Assembly (NCBI RefSeq): GCF_000515115.1
Contig: NZ_AZXF01000023.1
Location: 186-64,185 of the forward strand
Reading direction: 5' to 3'
Origin: Nocardiopsis sp. CNT312
GTDB lineage: Bacteria; Actinomycetota; Actinomycetes; Streptosporangiales; Streptosporangiaceae
DNA length: 64,000 nt
A program made the position numbers and the translations under genes. The notes beneath the pieces were generated by a model. The model saw nothing but the letters and a program-made list of their open reading frames with translations. It had not been told where the DNA came from and made no database searches. Below, piece by piece: positions 27,030-35,454 of this stretch; position 1 is the stretch's first letter, and every line of letters starts with the position of its first letter.

Positions 27030-28331
27030 TCACAGGCGGCCCTGGGCCTTGAGGTTGATGTAGGCGTCCGCCAGCGCCGGGGCGATGTGCTCGGGGTCGG
27101 CGTCCACGACCTCCACGCCCAACCGGCGCAGCTCGGCCCGCACTCGGCGGCGCTCGCCCAGGGTGCGCTCCGCCGCCGCAGCCCGGTACAGCGCCTCCGC
27201 GCCTCCGCGCTCGGCCGCCATCTCCGTCACGGCCGGGTCCGATACCGAGGCCACCATCAGCAGGTGCCGCGAGGTCAGGGCCGGAAGGCGCGGCAGGAGG
27301 CCCTCCTCCAGGGCCGCCGCGTTCAGGTCGGTCAGCAGCACCACCAGGCGGCGCGCCCGGCCCTGCGTTCCCAGGACCGCGCCGACCATGCCCGCCGGGT
27401 CGGACTCCACCAGCTCCGCCTCCAGCGGCGCCATCGCCTCGACCAGCCGGCCGATCTGTGTGCCCTTGCCCGAGGAGCGCACTTGCGCGCGGATCCGGCG
27501 GTCGTAGGCCAGGAAGTCCACCCGGTCGCCCGCCCTGCCCGCCAGGGCCGCCAGGAGCAGCGCGGCGTCCATGGCGTGGTCCAGACGCGGGGTGTCGCCC
27601 ACCCGCCCGGCGGCGGTGCGGCCCGTGTCCAGCACGATCAGGATCCGCCGGTCCCGCTCGGGCCGCCAGGTGCGCACCACCACGCCGTCGCCCCGGGCGG
27701 TGGCGCGCCAGTCGATGGAGCGCACGTCGTCGCCGGGCACGTAGTCCCGCAGTGAGTCGAACTCGCTGCCCTGGCCGCGCACCATCGCGGTGTGCTGGCC
27801 CTCCAGCTCCCGCAGCCGCGACAGCTTGCCCGGCAGGTGGCGGCGGCTGTGGAAGGGCGGCAGCACCCGTACCGTCCACGGTGCCGACAGCGTCCGCTGC
27901 CGCCCCGCGATCCCCAGCGGGCCGATGCTGCGCACGGTGACACCCGCCGCGCGCGCGTCGCCGCGCCGGGCCGGTGCCAGGGTCGTGGTGAGGCGGCGGC
28001 GCTCCCCGGCGTCCACCCGCACCGGTGCCGTACGCGGGCCCGCGTGGGCACTGGGCGGCCAGGCGTCCCGGACCGTTGCGCGCAGCCCGCGCCCGGTCGG
28101 GTTGGACAGCGTCAGGTGTACCGTCGCCTCCTCGCCCAGACGCAGGGTCGTGTCCCCCTCGCGGGACAGCGCCATCCTCTTCGGGCTCGCGGCCAGCACG
28201 AGGTCCACCACGATCAGGACGCCGATCAGGCCCAGCGCGACGGCGGTGACCAGGGGGGCCAGGGAGCCCGAGATCGCCACCGCCGCCACCGCGAGGAAGC
28301 CGAGGAGGGCCGCCCGCCCGGTGACCGCCAT
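27030..28331 (-). CDS. DUF58 / VWA-like protein of the MoxR operon
   Basis: A 433-residue protein with two N-terminal membrane helices (about 7-45), a beta-rich middle region and the DUF58 core in the second half: FDSLRDYVPGDDVRSIDWRATAR is the family signature and ILIVLDTGRTAA begins a von Willebrand A-like fold in which the MIDAS motif is degenerate (DTGRT instead of DxSxS). It probably works with the MoxR ATPase as a chaperone pair for assembly of envelope or metal-dependent complexes. The ATG overlaps the moxR stop by one base (TGATG), so the genes are coupled. Confidence 0.9.
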   Translation of the reverse strand: MAVTGRAALLGFLAVAAVAISGSLAPLVTAVALGLIGVLIVVDLVLAASPKRMALSREGDTTLRLGEEATVHLTLSNPTGRGLRATVRDAWPPSAHAGPRTAPVRVDAGERRRLTTTLAPARRGDARAAGVTVRSIGPLGIAGRQRTLSAPWTVRVLPPFHSRRHLPGKLSRLRELEGQHTAMVRGQGSEFDSLRDYVPGDDVRSIDWRATARGDGVVVRTWRPERDRRILIVLDTGRTAAGRVGDTPRLDHAMDAALLLAALAGRAGDRVDFLAYDRRIRAQVRSSGKGTQIGRLVEAMAPLEAELVESDPAGMVGAVLGTQGRARRLVVLLTDLNAAALEEGLLPRLPALTSRHLLMVASVSDPAVTEMAAERGGAEALYRAAAAERTLGERRRVRAELRRLGVEVVDADPEHIAPALADAYINLKAQGRL

Positions 28332-29305
28332 CAGCGCGGCACCGGGACGGAGGCGAGTACGCCGTCCAGGATTCCGTCGGTGGTCGCCCCCTCCAGCTCC
28401 GCCTCGGGGCGCAGCGAGATCCGGTGCCGCAGGGTGCTCTTGGCCAGCGCCTTCACGTCGTCGGGGGTGACGTAGTCGCGGCCGGTCAGCCACGACCACG
28501 CGCGGCTGGTGCGCAGCAGCGCGGTGGCACCGCGGGGCGAGGCCCCCAGCTGGAGGGAGGGGGAGAGCCGGGTGGCCCGGCACAGGTCGACGATGTAGCC
28601 GAGCACCTCGGGCGCCACCCTGACCCTCTCCACGGCCAGCCGCGCGGCCCTGAGCTCGGCGGCCCCGGCCACGGGCACGACCCCGGCGGCGGCCAGGTCG
28701 CCCGGGTCGAACCCGGCGGCGTGGCGGCCCAGCATGTCCACCTCGGCCGCGCGCTCGGGCAGCGGGACGGTGACCTTGAGCAGGAACCGGTCCAGTTGGG
28801 CCTCGGGCAGCGGGTAGGTGCCCTCGTACTCCACCGGGTTCTGGGTGGCGGCGACCATGAACGGGTCGGGCAGCGGCGTGGGCACGCCCTCCACCGTGAC
28901 CTGCCGCTCCTCCATCGCCTCCAGGAGGGAGGCCTGGGTCTTGGGCGGCGTCCGGTTGATCTCGTCCGCCAGCAGCAGGTTGGTGAAGACCGGGCCCTTG
29001 AGGAACTCGAACTTGGCGGTGTGCTGGTCGTAGACGAGCGAGCCCGTCACGTCGCCCGGCATCAGGTCCGGGGTGAACTGCACCCGCTTGTGGTCCAGCG
29101 ACAGGGCCGCCGAGACGGTGCGCACCAGGAGGGTCTTGGCCACACCCGGCACGCCTTCCATGAGTACGTGGCCACGGCACAGCAGTGCCACGACCAGCGC
29201 GGTCACCGTCTCGTCCTGGCCCACGACCGCCTTGCCGACCTCACGGCGCAGGGCTGTCAGGGCCGCCCGCGCCTCGTCGGCGGAGGGCAGTACCTCGGAT
29301 GTCAC
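28331..29305 (-). CDS. MoxR-family AAA+ ATPase
   Basis: A 324-residue AAA+ protein. Walker A is GVPGVAKT at about 51-58, Walker B is LLADEINR near 115, sensor 1 lies in AATQNPVEYEG, and the arginine-finger region follows in LPEAQLDRF. MoxR ATPases act as chaperones with VWA/DUF58 partners, here the next gene downstream. It is the fourth gene of a five-gene minus-strand operon (membrane protein, DUF4129, DUF4350, MoxR, DUF58), with 13 bases to the DUF4350 stop. Confidence 0.93.
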   Translation of the reverse strand: MTSEVLPSADEARAALTALRREVGKAVVGQDETVTALVVALLCRGHVLMEGVPGVAKTLLVRTVSAALSLDHKRVQFTPDLMPGDVTGSLVYDQHTAKFEFLKGPVFTNLLLADEINRTPPKTQASLLEAMEERQVTVEGVPTPLPDPFMVAATQNPVEYEGTYPLPEAQLDRFLLKVTVPLPERAAEVDMLGRHAAGFDPGDLAAAGVVPVAGAAELRAARLAVERVRVAPEVLGYIVDLCRATRLSPSLQLGASPRGATALLRTSRAWSWLTGRDYVTPDDVKALAKSTLRHRISLRPEAELEGATTDGILDGVLASVPVPR

Positions 29306-29318
29306 GTGCTACCTCTCT

Positions 29319-30455
29319 CTACCGGAGTTTCTCGGAGCGTTCGTCCAGTGCGTCCGCCAGGGCGACCAGGGCCGCGTCGTCGGCCGCGTGCGGGTCCGGC
29401 GCGGCCCCGTAGAGCAGGGTCCGCAGCCGTTCGGGCCGGTCACCGGTGCGTGCGGCCACGGCCGCCACCACGGCCTCGGGGGAGGAGTCCGGGGCGAGTC
29501 CGAGCCCCGGCACGCTCCGTTCGAGGAAGCCGGTGCGCAGGGCCGCGGCCGCGCGGTCCCGGGCGCGCCGGGACCGGTACAGCCTGGCCCGCCCCTCGGG
29601 GGTCTCCGAGGCGCGCACCACCACGGGCAGCGACTCGGGGACGAGCGGGCCCATGCGGCGGCCCCGCCACAGTGCCAGGAGGGCGAGCGCGGCGAGCAGC
29701 GCGAGCGGACTCCAGCGGACCCCTTCCGGGATCAGCTCCCACAGGGAGGTCTGGCCCGCCTCCCGGGGCGGGTCCGGGCGCAGCCACACGACCTGGTCCG
29801 CGGCCAGCAGGTTGAGTGCCAGCGCGGCGTTGCCGCGGGCGCCGAGCGCGGCGTTGGTCAGGGGGTGGCCGGTGCCCAGCACCGTGGTGGCGGCCTCTCC
29901 GCGTTCCACCCGGACCAGGGCGTCGCCGGTGTCCGAGGGGTAGCAGGACACCGAGCCCGCGGGCGCGGTGTAGAGCTCGCCGCCCAGGGAGGCGTCCTCC
30001 GCGGCGGCGGCGTCGGGCAGGCCGCACGAGGGTGAGAGGGGGGTGCCGTCCTCGGTCCGGCCGGTGACGTCGGTTCCGGGGGCGAACACCTCCAGGGAGG
30101 CCAGGGTGGGCCGGACGAGTACCGTGTCGACGCCGAGTCCGGCCAGCTCGTCCAGCTCTTCGGGCAGGAGGCGGTGGTCGAGGGAGAGGAACAGGACCGC
30201 GTCACCGGCTCCGGACACGGCCTCCGTCGCCGCCTCGGAGGAGCGGACGACCGCCACGTCACCCTCCTCGCGCAGCAGGGTGACCAGCGCGCGCGTGCCC
30301 TCCGGGGCGGGGCTCTCCGGCTCCAGGTGGCCTTCGGGGAAGGTCTCCGAGCCGAGGGAGAGCAGAACCCCCACCGTCACGAGGCTGACCACCAGGACGA
30401 GCGGTCCGCGGAGCGCCCGCCACACGCGGGCGGCGTCGCTTGCGGGTGCGTTCAC
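29319..30455 (-). CDS. DUF4350-family membrane protein
   Basis: A 378-residue protein with one N-terminal helix (about 17-36), an extracytoplasmic domain that carries the DUF4350 pattern (TRALVTLLREEGDVAVV, then DAVLFLSLDHRLLPEELDEL), a second helix near 245-262 and a basic cytoplasmic C-terminal region. GTG at 30455 overlaps the preceding DUF4129 stop (GTGA). The family is almost always beside MoxR; the biochemical role is unknown. Confidence 0.85.
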   Translation of the reverse strand: MNAPASDAARVWRALRGPLVLVVSLVTVGVLLSLGSETFPEGHLEPESPAPEGTRALVTLLREEGDVAVVRSSEAATEAVSGAGDAVLFLSLDHRLLPEELDELAGLGVDTVLVRPTLASLEVFAPGTDVTGRTEDGTPLSPSCGLPDAAAAEDASLGGELYTAPAGSVSCYPSDTGDALVRVERGEAATTVLGTGHPLTNAALGARGNAALALNLLAADQVVWLRPDPPREAGQTSLWELIPEGVRWSPLALLAALALLALWRGRRMGPLVPESLPVVVRASETPEGRARLYRSRRARDRAAAALRTGFLERSVPGLGLAPDSSPEAVVAAVAARTGDRPERLRTLLYGAAPDPHAADDAALVALADALDERSEKLR

Positions 30456-31078
30456 GCGACCCCCTCACCGGTGGGCACGGGCCGGGTGGCCTCCAGTGCC
30501 GCGTCCAGTTCGCGCAGGGTTCGGGCGGCGTCGGCTGTGGCGGGGCGGTCGCCGTAGGCCACGTCGTTGAACAGCCGTGCGGCCTCCGCCAGGCCCCCGC
30601 GCTGGTCCGGCAGCAAGGCGGAGGCCTCGTCGGCCAGTTCGGTGGCCGTGCGGCCCGCGCGGGGGGTGATGACCGCCCGTTCCTCCAGGGAGACGCTGAT
30701 GGCGCGCATCCGCTCGGTGACGGCACCCGCGAAGTCCCCGGCGCGCTCGCACGCCTCGGCGGCGGCGCGGTGGTCGGCCACGGAGCGGGCGTCCTCCTCG
30801 TGCACGACCGCGCCCCGCCGACGGCTCGCCGACGGCCGCAGGTAGACGAGCAGCCAGACGAGCAGCACGGCGAGGACCACGAGGACGGGACCCAGGACGG
30901 CCCAGCCGCCGAAGACGCCGGAGCCGACTTCGACGACCCCGTTCAGGAGTTCGCGCAGCCACTCCATGAACCGCTCCAGCAGTGTGGGCACCCGTTCCCC
31001 GTACAGCGGGTCGGACAGCTCCTCCAGCGCACGCCGCTGGCCCTCCTCCCGCGTCACCTCCGCGGCTGCGTGGATCAC
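30452..31078 (-). CDS. DUF4129-family protein
   Basis: A 208-residue protein with one membrane helix (about 59-80) and a C-terminal DUF4129 region (RAISVSLEERAVITPRAGRTATEL, then ARLFNDVAYGDRPAT). The family occurs with transglutaminase or MoxR/DUF58 genes. GTG at 31078 overlaps the upstream stop and its own stop overlaps DUF4350, so it is tightly coupled in the operon. A longer open frame upstream is a shadow of the preceding membrane protein gene. Confidence 0.85.
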   Translation of the reverse strand: MIHAAAEVTREEGQRRALEELSDPLYGERVPTLLERFMEWLRELLNGVVEVGSGVFGGWAVLGPVLVVLAVLLVWLLVYLRPSASRRRGAVVHEEDARSVADHRAAAEACERAGDFAGAVTERMRAISVSLEERAVITPRAGRTATELADEASALLPDQRGGLAEAARLFNDVAYGDRPATADAARTLRELDAALEATRPVPTGEGVA

Positions 31079-32589
31079 GTCCGCGGCTCCGGTAGGTAGA
31101 TCTCCGGGCCCGCGTCGTGTCCGGCCTGCGCGGCGGTGTGCAGTTTCAGGTCCAGGCCCTCGCGGCGCATGCGCAGGTCGATGTAGAGCAGGGTCGTCAC
31201 CCCGGCGGTGAAGGGCGTGGCGACGGCGTTGGCGAGCACCGATCCGACGTACATGGCCGCACCGGAGGCGACGGGCGCCCAGGGCGCGGCGGGCCAGACG
31301 GCCACGATGATCCCGGCGGCGAAGCCGAAGGGTGTGGAGAGGATGCTGGCGACGAGCTGGATGAGGACCATGGTCAGCAGGATGATCCCGAAGACGCGCC
31401 ACCAACTGCCCTGAGTCAGCTGCCAGGAACGGGCCAGGGAGGCGAACACGCCGACGCGTTCGAGGATGACGGCCGGCATGGCGAAGAAGATGCGGATACC
31501 GATCCACGCGGCCACGCAGACACCGGCGAGCGCCCCGACCACGCCGCCGACCATCACCAGGGCACCGGCTCCGGAGGCGCCCCCCTCGGTGATGAGCACG
31601 AGGCCGAGGGCGAACCCGCCGACCAGCAGCAGCATGATGGCGAGGCTCAGCGCGAAATAGATGACCAGTTGGACGGCGGCCAGGCCGATGACGGCCCCCA
31701 TCCGGTCGCGCACCGCCGCCCACGCCTGCCCGGGGCTGAGCTTGTGCCCCAGGACCGCCATCCCGATCACAGCGGTGAGCAGGCCGGTCGCCACCACGAC
31801 ACCGGCCTGGGTGAGGAGGGCACCCCCGTAGGTGGCCAGCAGGGACCAGGCGGAGAACGGGAAGGGGTCGTCGGGGTCGGCCGAGTACGGGTCGTTCGCG
31901 ATCTGGTCCATGAACACGCCGTAGTCGGACATGTAGCCGCCGAAGCCGATCGCGGTGACGATGCTCGCGACGGCCATGATGATCGCGGAGAGGCCGACGG
32001 TGGTCTTCGGGTTGTGCCGGATGAGCGTGAACGCGCCGTTGAGCAGGTCACCGAGGTTCATCGGCCGCAGGGCGACGACGCCCGGTTTGAGGGCCCGGTG
32101 CGGCCCGTAGCCGGGGCGGCCGTGGGCCTGGTGGCCGGGCGGGGGCCCGTACCCGGGGGGCGGCCCGTATCCGGGAGGAGGCCCGTACCCGGGCGCTCCC
32201 TGGGCCTGCGGCCCGTATCCGGGAGGAGGCCCGTACCCGGGCGCTCCCTGGGCCTGCGGCCCGTATCCGGGGGGCGGCCCATATCCCGGCGGGGGGCCGT
32301 ACCCCGGTGGGGGGCCGTACCCGGGGGGGCCGTAGGCCCGGGGCCCGGGCCCCGGGGGCACGTGGCCCGGGGGCACGTGGCCGGGCGGGGGACCCGTCGG
32401 GGACTGGAGGTTCTGACCGGCCTGCGGGGGTGCGAAGTCCGGTCGGTCCGGGGGGGTGTCCGCCTCCTGCCCGGGGGCCGCCCAGCCGCCCTCCGCCTGC
32501 TCCGGGCCGCTGGAACCGGAGGACGGTTGGGCCTCGGGGCCGTCCGGGGTGCCGCCCGGCGTGCCCCGGTGGTCGTCCTCCTGGCTCAT
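31075..32589 (-). CDS. polytopic membrane protein with Pro/Gly/Tyr repeat N terminus
   Basis: A 504-residue protein. The first about 190 residues are disordered, rich in Pro, Gly and Tyr, with many PPPGYG units. From about 200 on come six hydrophobic segments resembling the glycerophosphodiester phosphodiesterase membrane domain (PF10110), which has no catalytic residues itself. It heads the MoxR operon, overlapping DUF4129 by four bases. ATG at 32589 is preceded by GGTGGGGAAG. The repeat region carries a 48-bp tandem duplication. Confidence 0.8.
   Translation of the reverse strand: MSQEDDHRGTPGGTPDGPEAQPSSGSSGPEQAEGGWAAPGQEADTPPDRPDFAPPQAGQNLQSPTGPPPGHVPPGHVPPGPGPRAYGPPGYGPPPGYGPPPGYGPPPGYGPQAQGAPGYGPPPGYGPQAQGAPGYGPPPGYGPPPGYGPPPGHQAHGRPGYGPHRALKPGVVALRPMNLGDLLNGAFTLIRHNPKTTVGLSAIIMAVASIVTAIGFGGYMSDYGVFMDQIANDPYSADPDDPFPFSAWSLLATYGGALLTQAGVVVATGLLTAVIGMAVLGHKLSPGQAWAAVRDRMGAVIGLAAVQLVIYFALSLAIMLLLVGGFALGLVLITEGGASGAGALVMVGGVVGALAGVCVAAWIGIRIFFAMPAVILERVGVFASLARSWQLTQGSWWRVFGIILLTMVLIQLVASILSTPFGFAAGIIVAVWPAAPWAPVASGAAMYVGSVLANAVATPFTAGVTTLLYIDLRMRREGLDLKLHTAAQAGHDAGPEIYLPEPRT
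32161..32256 (-). repeat. perfect 48-bp tandem duplication encoding GYGPPPGYGPQAQGAP-type units
   Basis: Positions 32161-32208 and 32209-32256 are identical, giving a 16-residue unit twice in the Pro/Gly/Tyr-rich N terminus of the membrane protein. Shorter GGCCCGTA-based 15-24 base units flank it. Likely to vary in copy number. Confidence 0.85.
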
Positions 32590-32984
32590 CTTCCCCACCT
32601 TTCGTGGGATAACGGTCACTTGTGGTGGCCGAAACCCCGTCTGATGCGTGTGCTCGGCCACCAACCTACCGGCCGGTGGTACCGAGGCTCGGTCGGGTAG
32701 GGGCAGATCGAAGTACAACCGATGCACTTCATTCCTTTTGTATGCTTTCTGTTACCCGCCGGTCCACAAGGCGAGGCCTTCGGTGCAGCTCAGCACAGGT
32801 GGAGCGCCGAGAGGCGCCGCACCCGGAAAGGGACCGAACGGGCAACCGAATACGATCGACCACGCTCCCAACACCGGCCGGAACTGGCAGAGTTGGGGGA
32901 CGAACGCGGCCTCCCACCGCATGGGGGCCACGGGCACAGCCCGCATCCGACGCTTGACTGTTCCAGGAGAGAGGAGTAGGCGCT
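32590..32984. other. divergent regulatory spacer between the MoxR operon and mtrA
   Basis: No gene is seen in 395 bases. An AT-rich stretch (about 32715-32755) is the most likely promoter core and contains a GTTAC that could belong to an MtrA-type site. TTGACT at 32954-32959 followed 17 bases later by TAGGCG is a weak promoter candidate for mtrA. GAGGAG (32971-32976) is the mtrA ribosome-binding site. Both transcription units must start here. Confidence 0.5.
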
Positions 32985-33701
32985 GTGTGGTCCGTCCACC
33001 GGACGGTCGGCGCCGTACCATCTATGAAGGGACGAGTACTGGTTGTCGACGATGACCTCGCTCTCGCCGAGATGCTGGGCATCGTCCTGCGCGGAGAGGG
33101 CTTCGAGCCCTCGTTCGTCCACGACGGGGACAAGGCCCTGGAGATGTTCCGGGAGACCAAGCCCGACCTCGTGCTCCTGGACCTCATGCTCCCGGGAGCA
33201 GACGGGATCGACGTGTGCCGCCAGATCCGCGCCGAGTCCGGCGTCCCGATCGTCATGCTCACCGCCAAGAGCGACACGATCGACGTCGTCCTGGGGCTGG
33301 AGTCCGGCGCGGACGACTACATCGTCAAGCCCTTCAAGCCCAAGGAACTCGTGGCCCGCATCCGTGTGCGGCTGCGCCGCACCGAGGAGCCCGCGCCCGA
33401 GGTCCTCCAGATCGGGGACATCACCATCGACGTCGCCGGGCACGCCGTGCGCCGCGACGGCGCGCAGATCAGCCTCACCCCGCTGGAGTTCGACCTCCTG
33501 GTCGCCCTGGCCCGCAAACCGCGCCAGGTGTTCACCCGCGAGGTGCTGCTGGAACAGGTCTGGGGCTACCGCCACGCGGCCGACACCCGCCTGGTCAACG
33601 TCCACGTGCAGCGCCTGCGCGCCAAGATCGAGAAGGACCCCGAGCACCCCGAGGTCGTCGTGACCGTCCGCGGTGTCGGGTACAAGGCCGGCACCGCCTG
33701 A
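32985..33701 (+). CDS. mtrA: response regulator MtrA (OmpR/PhoB family)
   Basis: A 238-residue two-component regulator. The receiver domain has the acidic pocket VVDDD and the phosphoacceptor Asp66 in VLLDLMLPG, Thr/Lys switch residues in MLTAKSD and IVKPF. The C-terminal winged helix includes TPLEFDLLVALARKP and DTRLVNVHVQRLR. MtrA is essential in mycobacteria and controls cell division, cell-wall enzymes and, in Streptomyces, development and antibiotics. GTG at 32985 has GAGGAG eight bases upstream; ATG at 33024 (13 residues shorter) is where conservation starts, and is the alternative. mtrB follows after 16 bases. Confidence 0.97.
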   Translation: MWSVHRTVGAVPSMKGRVLVVDDDLALAEMLGIVLRGEGFEPSFVHDGDKALEMFRETKPDLVLLDLMLPGADGIDVCRQIRAESGVPIVMLTAKSDTIDVVLGLESGADDYIVKPFKPKELVARIRVRLRRTEEPAPEVLQIGDITIDVAGHAVRRDGAQISLTPLEFDLLVALARKPRQVFTREVLLEQVWGYRHAADTRLVNVHVQRLRAKIEKDPEHPEVVVTVRGVGYKAGTA

Positions 33702-33717
33702 TCGGGGCCCGCCGCAC

Positions 33718-35454
33718 ATGACGCCAGCCGCCTCCGAGGACGACCGGGCCCGGCCCGTCCGCACGCCGTCGGCGCCCGCCGACGGCAGGACGGACCAGAG
33801 CAGTGGCCTGACCCGGGTCTACCTGCTCTCCCAGCGGGCCGCGCGCGCCCTGGTGCGCGTGGTCCAGGCCAACTGGCGCCGGTCGCTGCACCTGCGGGTG
33901 ATCTCGACGACGCTGGTGCTGTCGCTGGCGGTCATGCTGGGGCTGGGCTACGTCCTGGTCTCCCAGGTGCGCGGCGGCCTCCTGGAGGCCAAGATCGCCA
34001 CGGCGGTCAACGACCACAGGGCCGGGCTCGACTACGCGATCGCCGAACTCCAGGGCAACGAGGCGGGCGACCGCGACCGGCTCCTGTACAACATCACCAG
34101 TGAGCTGACCAGCCGCAGCGGCGACACCGGCCTGTACGGCGTCGTCATCCTGCCGTCGGTGGGCGACGAGAGCGGATACGCGACCGGGGACCGCGAGAGC
34201 ATCCCCGAGCGCCTGACCGAACAGGTCGGCCGCTCCGAGCGCACCGAGCAGCAGTACCACACCTACACCAGCATCGACCAGGACGGATCCGCCGAACCGG
34301 CGCTCGTGGTCGGCGCCCAGATGACCTACGCCTACGAGCTGTACTACATCTTCCCTCTCCAGCACGAGCAGGAGATCCTCGGCCTCGTCCAGGGCACCGT
34401 CGGCCTCGTCGGTGTCCTCCTCGTGGTACTCCTCGGCCTGATCGCCTACGTCGTCACCCGGCAGGTGGTCAGTCCGGTCCGCTCCGCCGCGCATTCGGCC
34501 GAGCGGCTGGCCGCCGGAGACCTCGCCGAGCGCATGGCCGTACGCGGCGAGGACGAACTCGCGCGACTGGCCGTGTCCTTCAACGACATGGCGGGCAACC
34601 TCCAGGAGAAGATCCAGGAGCTGGAGGAGCTGTCCAAACTCCAGCGCCAGTTCGTCTCCGACGTCTCCCACGAACTGCGCACCCCTCTGACCACCATCAA
34701 GATGGCCAGCGACGTGCTCTTCGACGACCGGGAGTCGTTCGACGCCACACAGGGGCGGTCCGTCGAACTGCTCCAGAGCCAGGTGATGCGGTTCGAGGAG
34801 CTCCTGGGCGACCTGCTGGAGATCAGCCGCCACGACGCCGGTGCCGCCACGCTCGGCGCCGAGTCGGTGGACATCCGCGACACCGTGATGAAGGCGGTGG
34901 GCGACGCCGAGCAGATCGCCGAGCGGAGGGGGATCAAGGTCCTCCTGCGCCTGCCCGCCGAACCCTGCGTCGCCGAGTTCGACGCGCGCCGGATCAACCG
35001 CATCCTGCGCAACCTGGTCGTCAACGCCATCGAGCACAGCGAGGGCAAGGACGTGGTGGTCACCGCGGCGGGCGACCGCGACGCCGTGGCCGTGGCCGTC
35101 CGCGACTTCGGGGTGGGGCTCAAGGAGGGGGAGGAGCACCTGTGCTTCGACCGCTTCTGGCGGGCCGACTCCTCGCGCGTGCGCACCACCGGCGGCACCG
35201 GGCTGGGCCTGTCCATCGCCAAGGAGGACGCCCAGTTGCACGGCGGCTGGCTCCAGGCCTGGGGCCGTCCCGGGGAGGGGTCCCAGTTCCGCCTGTCGCT
35301 GCCGCGCACCTCCGGCGCCGAGCTGCGCGGATCCCCGCTCCCGCTGGTGCCCCCGGAGATCGGGCTCGGCAGGGTCGTCCCGGCCGCCAAGGGACCCGAC
35401 CGCACCTCCCCGGCCGACCGGGGCTCCGACCGAGGCGAGGAGAGCACGCTGTGA
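33718..35454 (+). CDS. mtrB: sensor histidine kinase MtrB
   Basis: A 578-residue kinase of MtrA. Membrane helices lie at about 61-82 and 221-245, enclosing an extracytoplasmic sensor of about 135 residues. HAMP follows, then the dimerisation box VSDVSHELRTPL with His318, the N box LRNLVVNAIEHS, and ATP boxes RDFGVGL and GGTGLGLSIAKED. Unlike most kinases, the G1 region reads GEEHLCFDRFWRAD, the usual MtrB form. ATG at 33718 avoids overlap with mtrA. The stop overlaps lpqB (GTGA). Confidence 0.96.
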   Translation: MTPAASEDDRARPVRTPSAPADGRTDQSSGLTRVYLLSQRAARALVRVVQANWRRSLHLRVISTTLVLSLAVMLGLGYVLVSQVRGGLLEAKIATAVNDHRAGLDYAIAELQGNEAGDRDRLLYNITSELTSRSGDTGLYGVVILPSVGDESGYATGDRESIPERLTEQVGRSERTEQQYHTYTSIDQDGSAEPALVVGAQMTYAYELYYIFPLQHEQEILGLVQGTVGLVGVLLVVLLGLIAYVVTRQVVSPVRSAAHSAERLAAGDLAERMAVRGEDELARLAVSFNDMAGNLQEKIQELEELSKLQRQFVSDVSHELRTPLTTIKMASDVLFDDRESFDATQGRSVELLQSQVMRFEELLGDLLEISRHDAGAATLGAESVDIRDTVMKAVGDAEQIAERRGIKVLLRLPAEPCVAEFDARRINRILRNLVVNAIEHSEGKDVVVTAAGDRDAVAVAVRDFGVGLKEGEEHLCFDRFWRADSSRVRTTGGTGLGLSIAKEDAQLHGGWLQAWGRPGEGSQFRLSLPRTSGAELRGSPLPLVPPEIGLGRVVPAAKGPDRTSPADRGSDRGEESTL

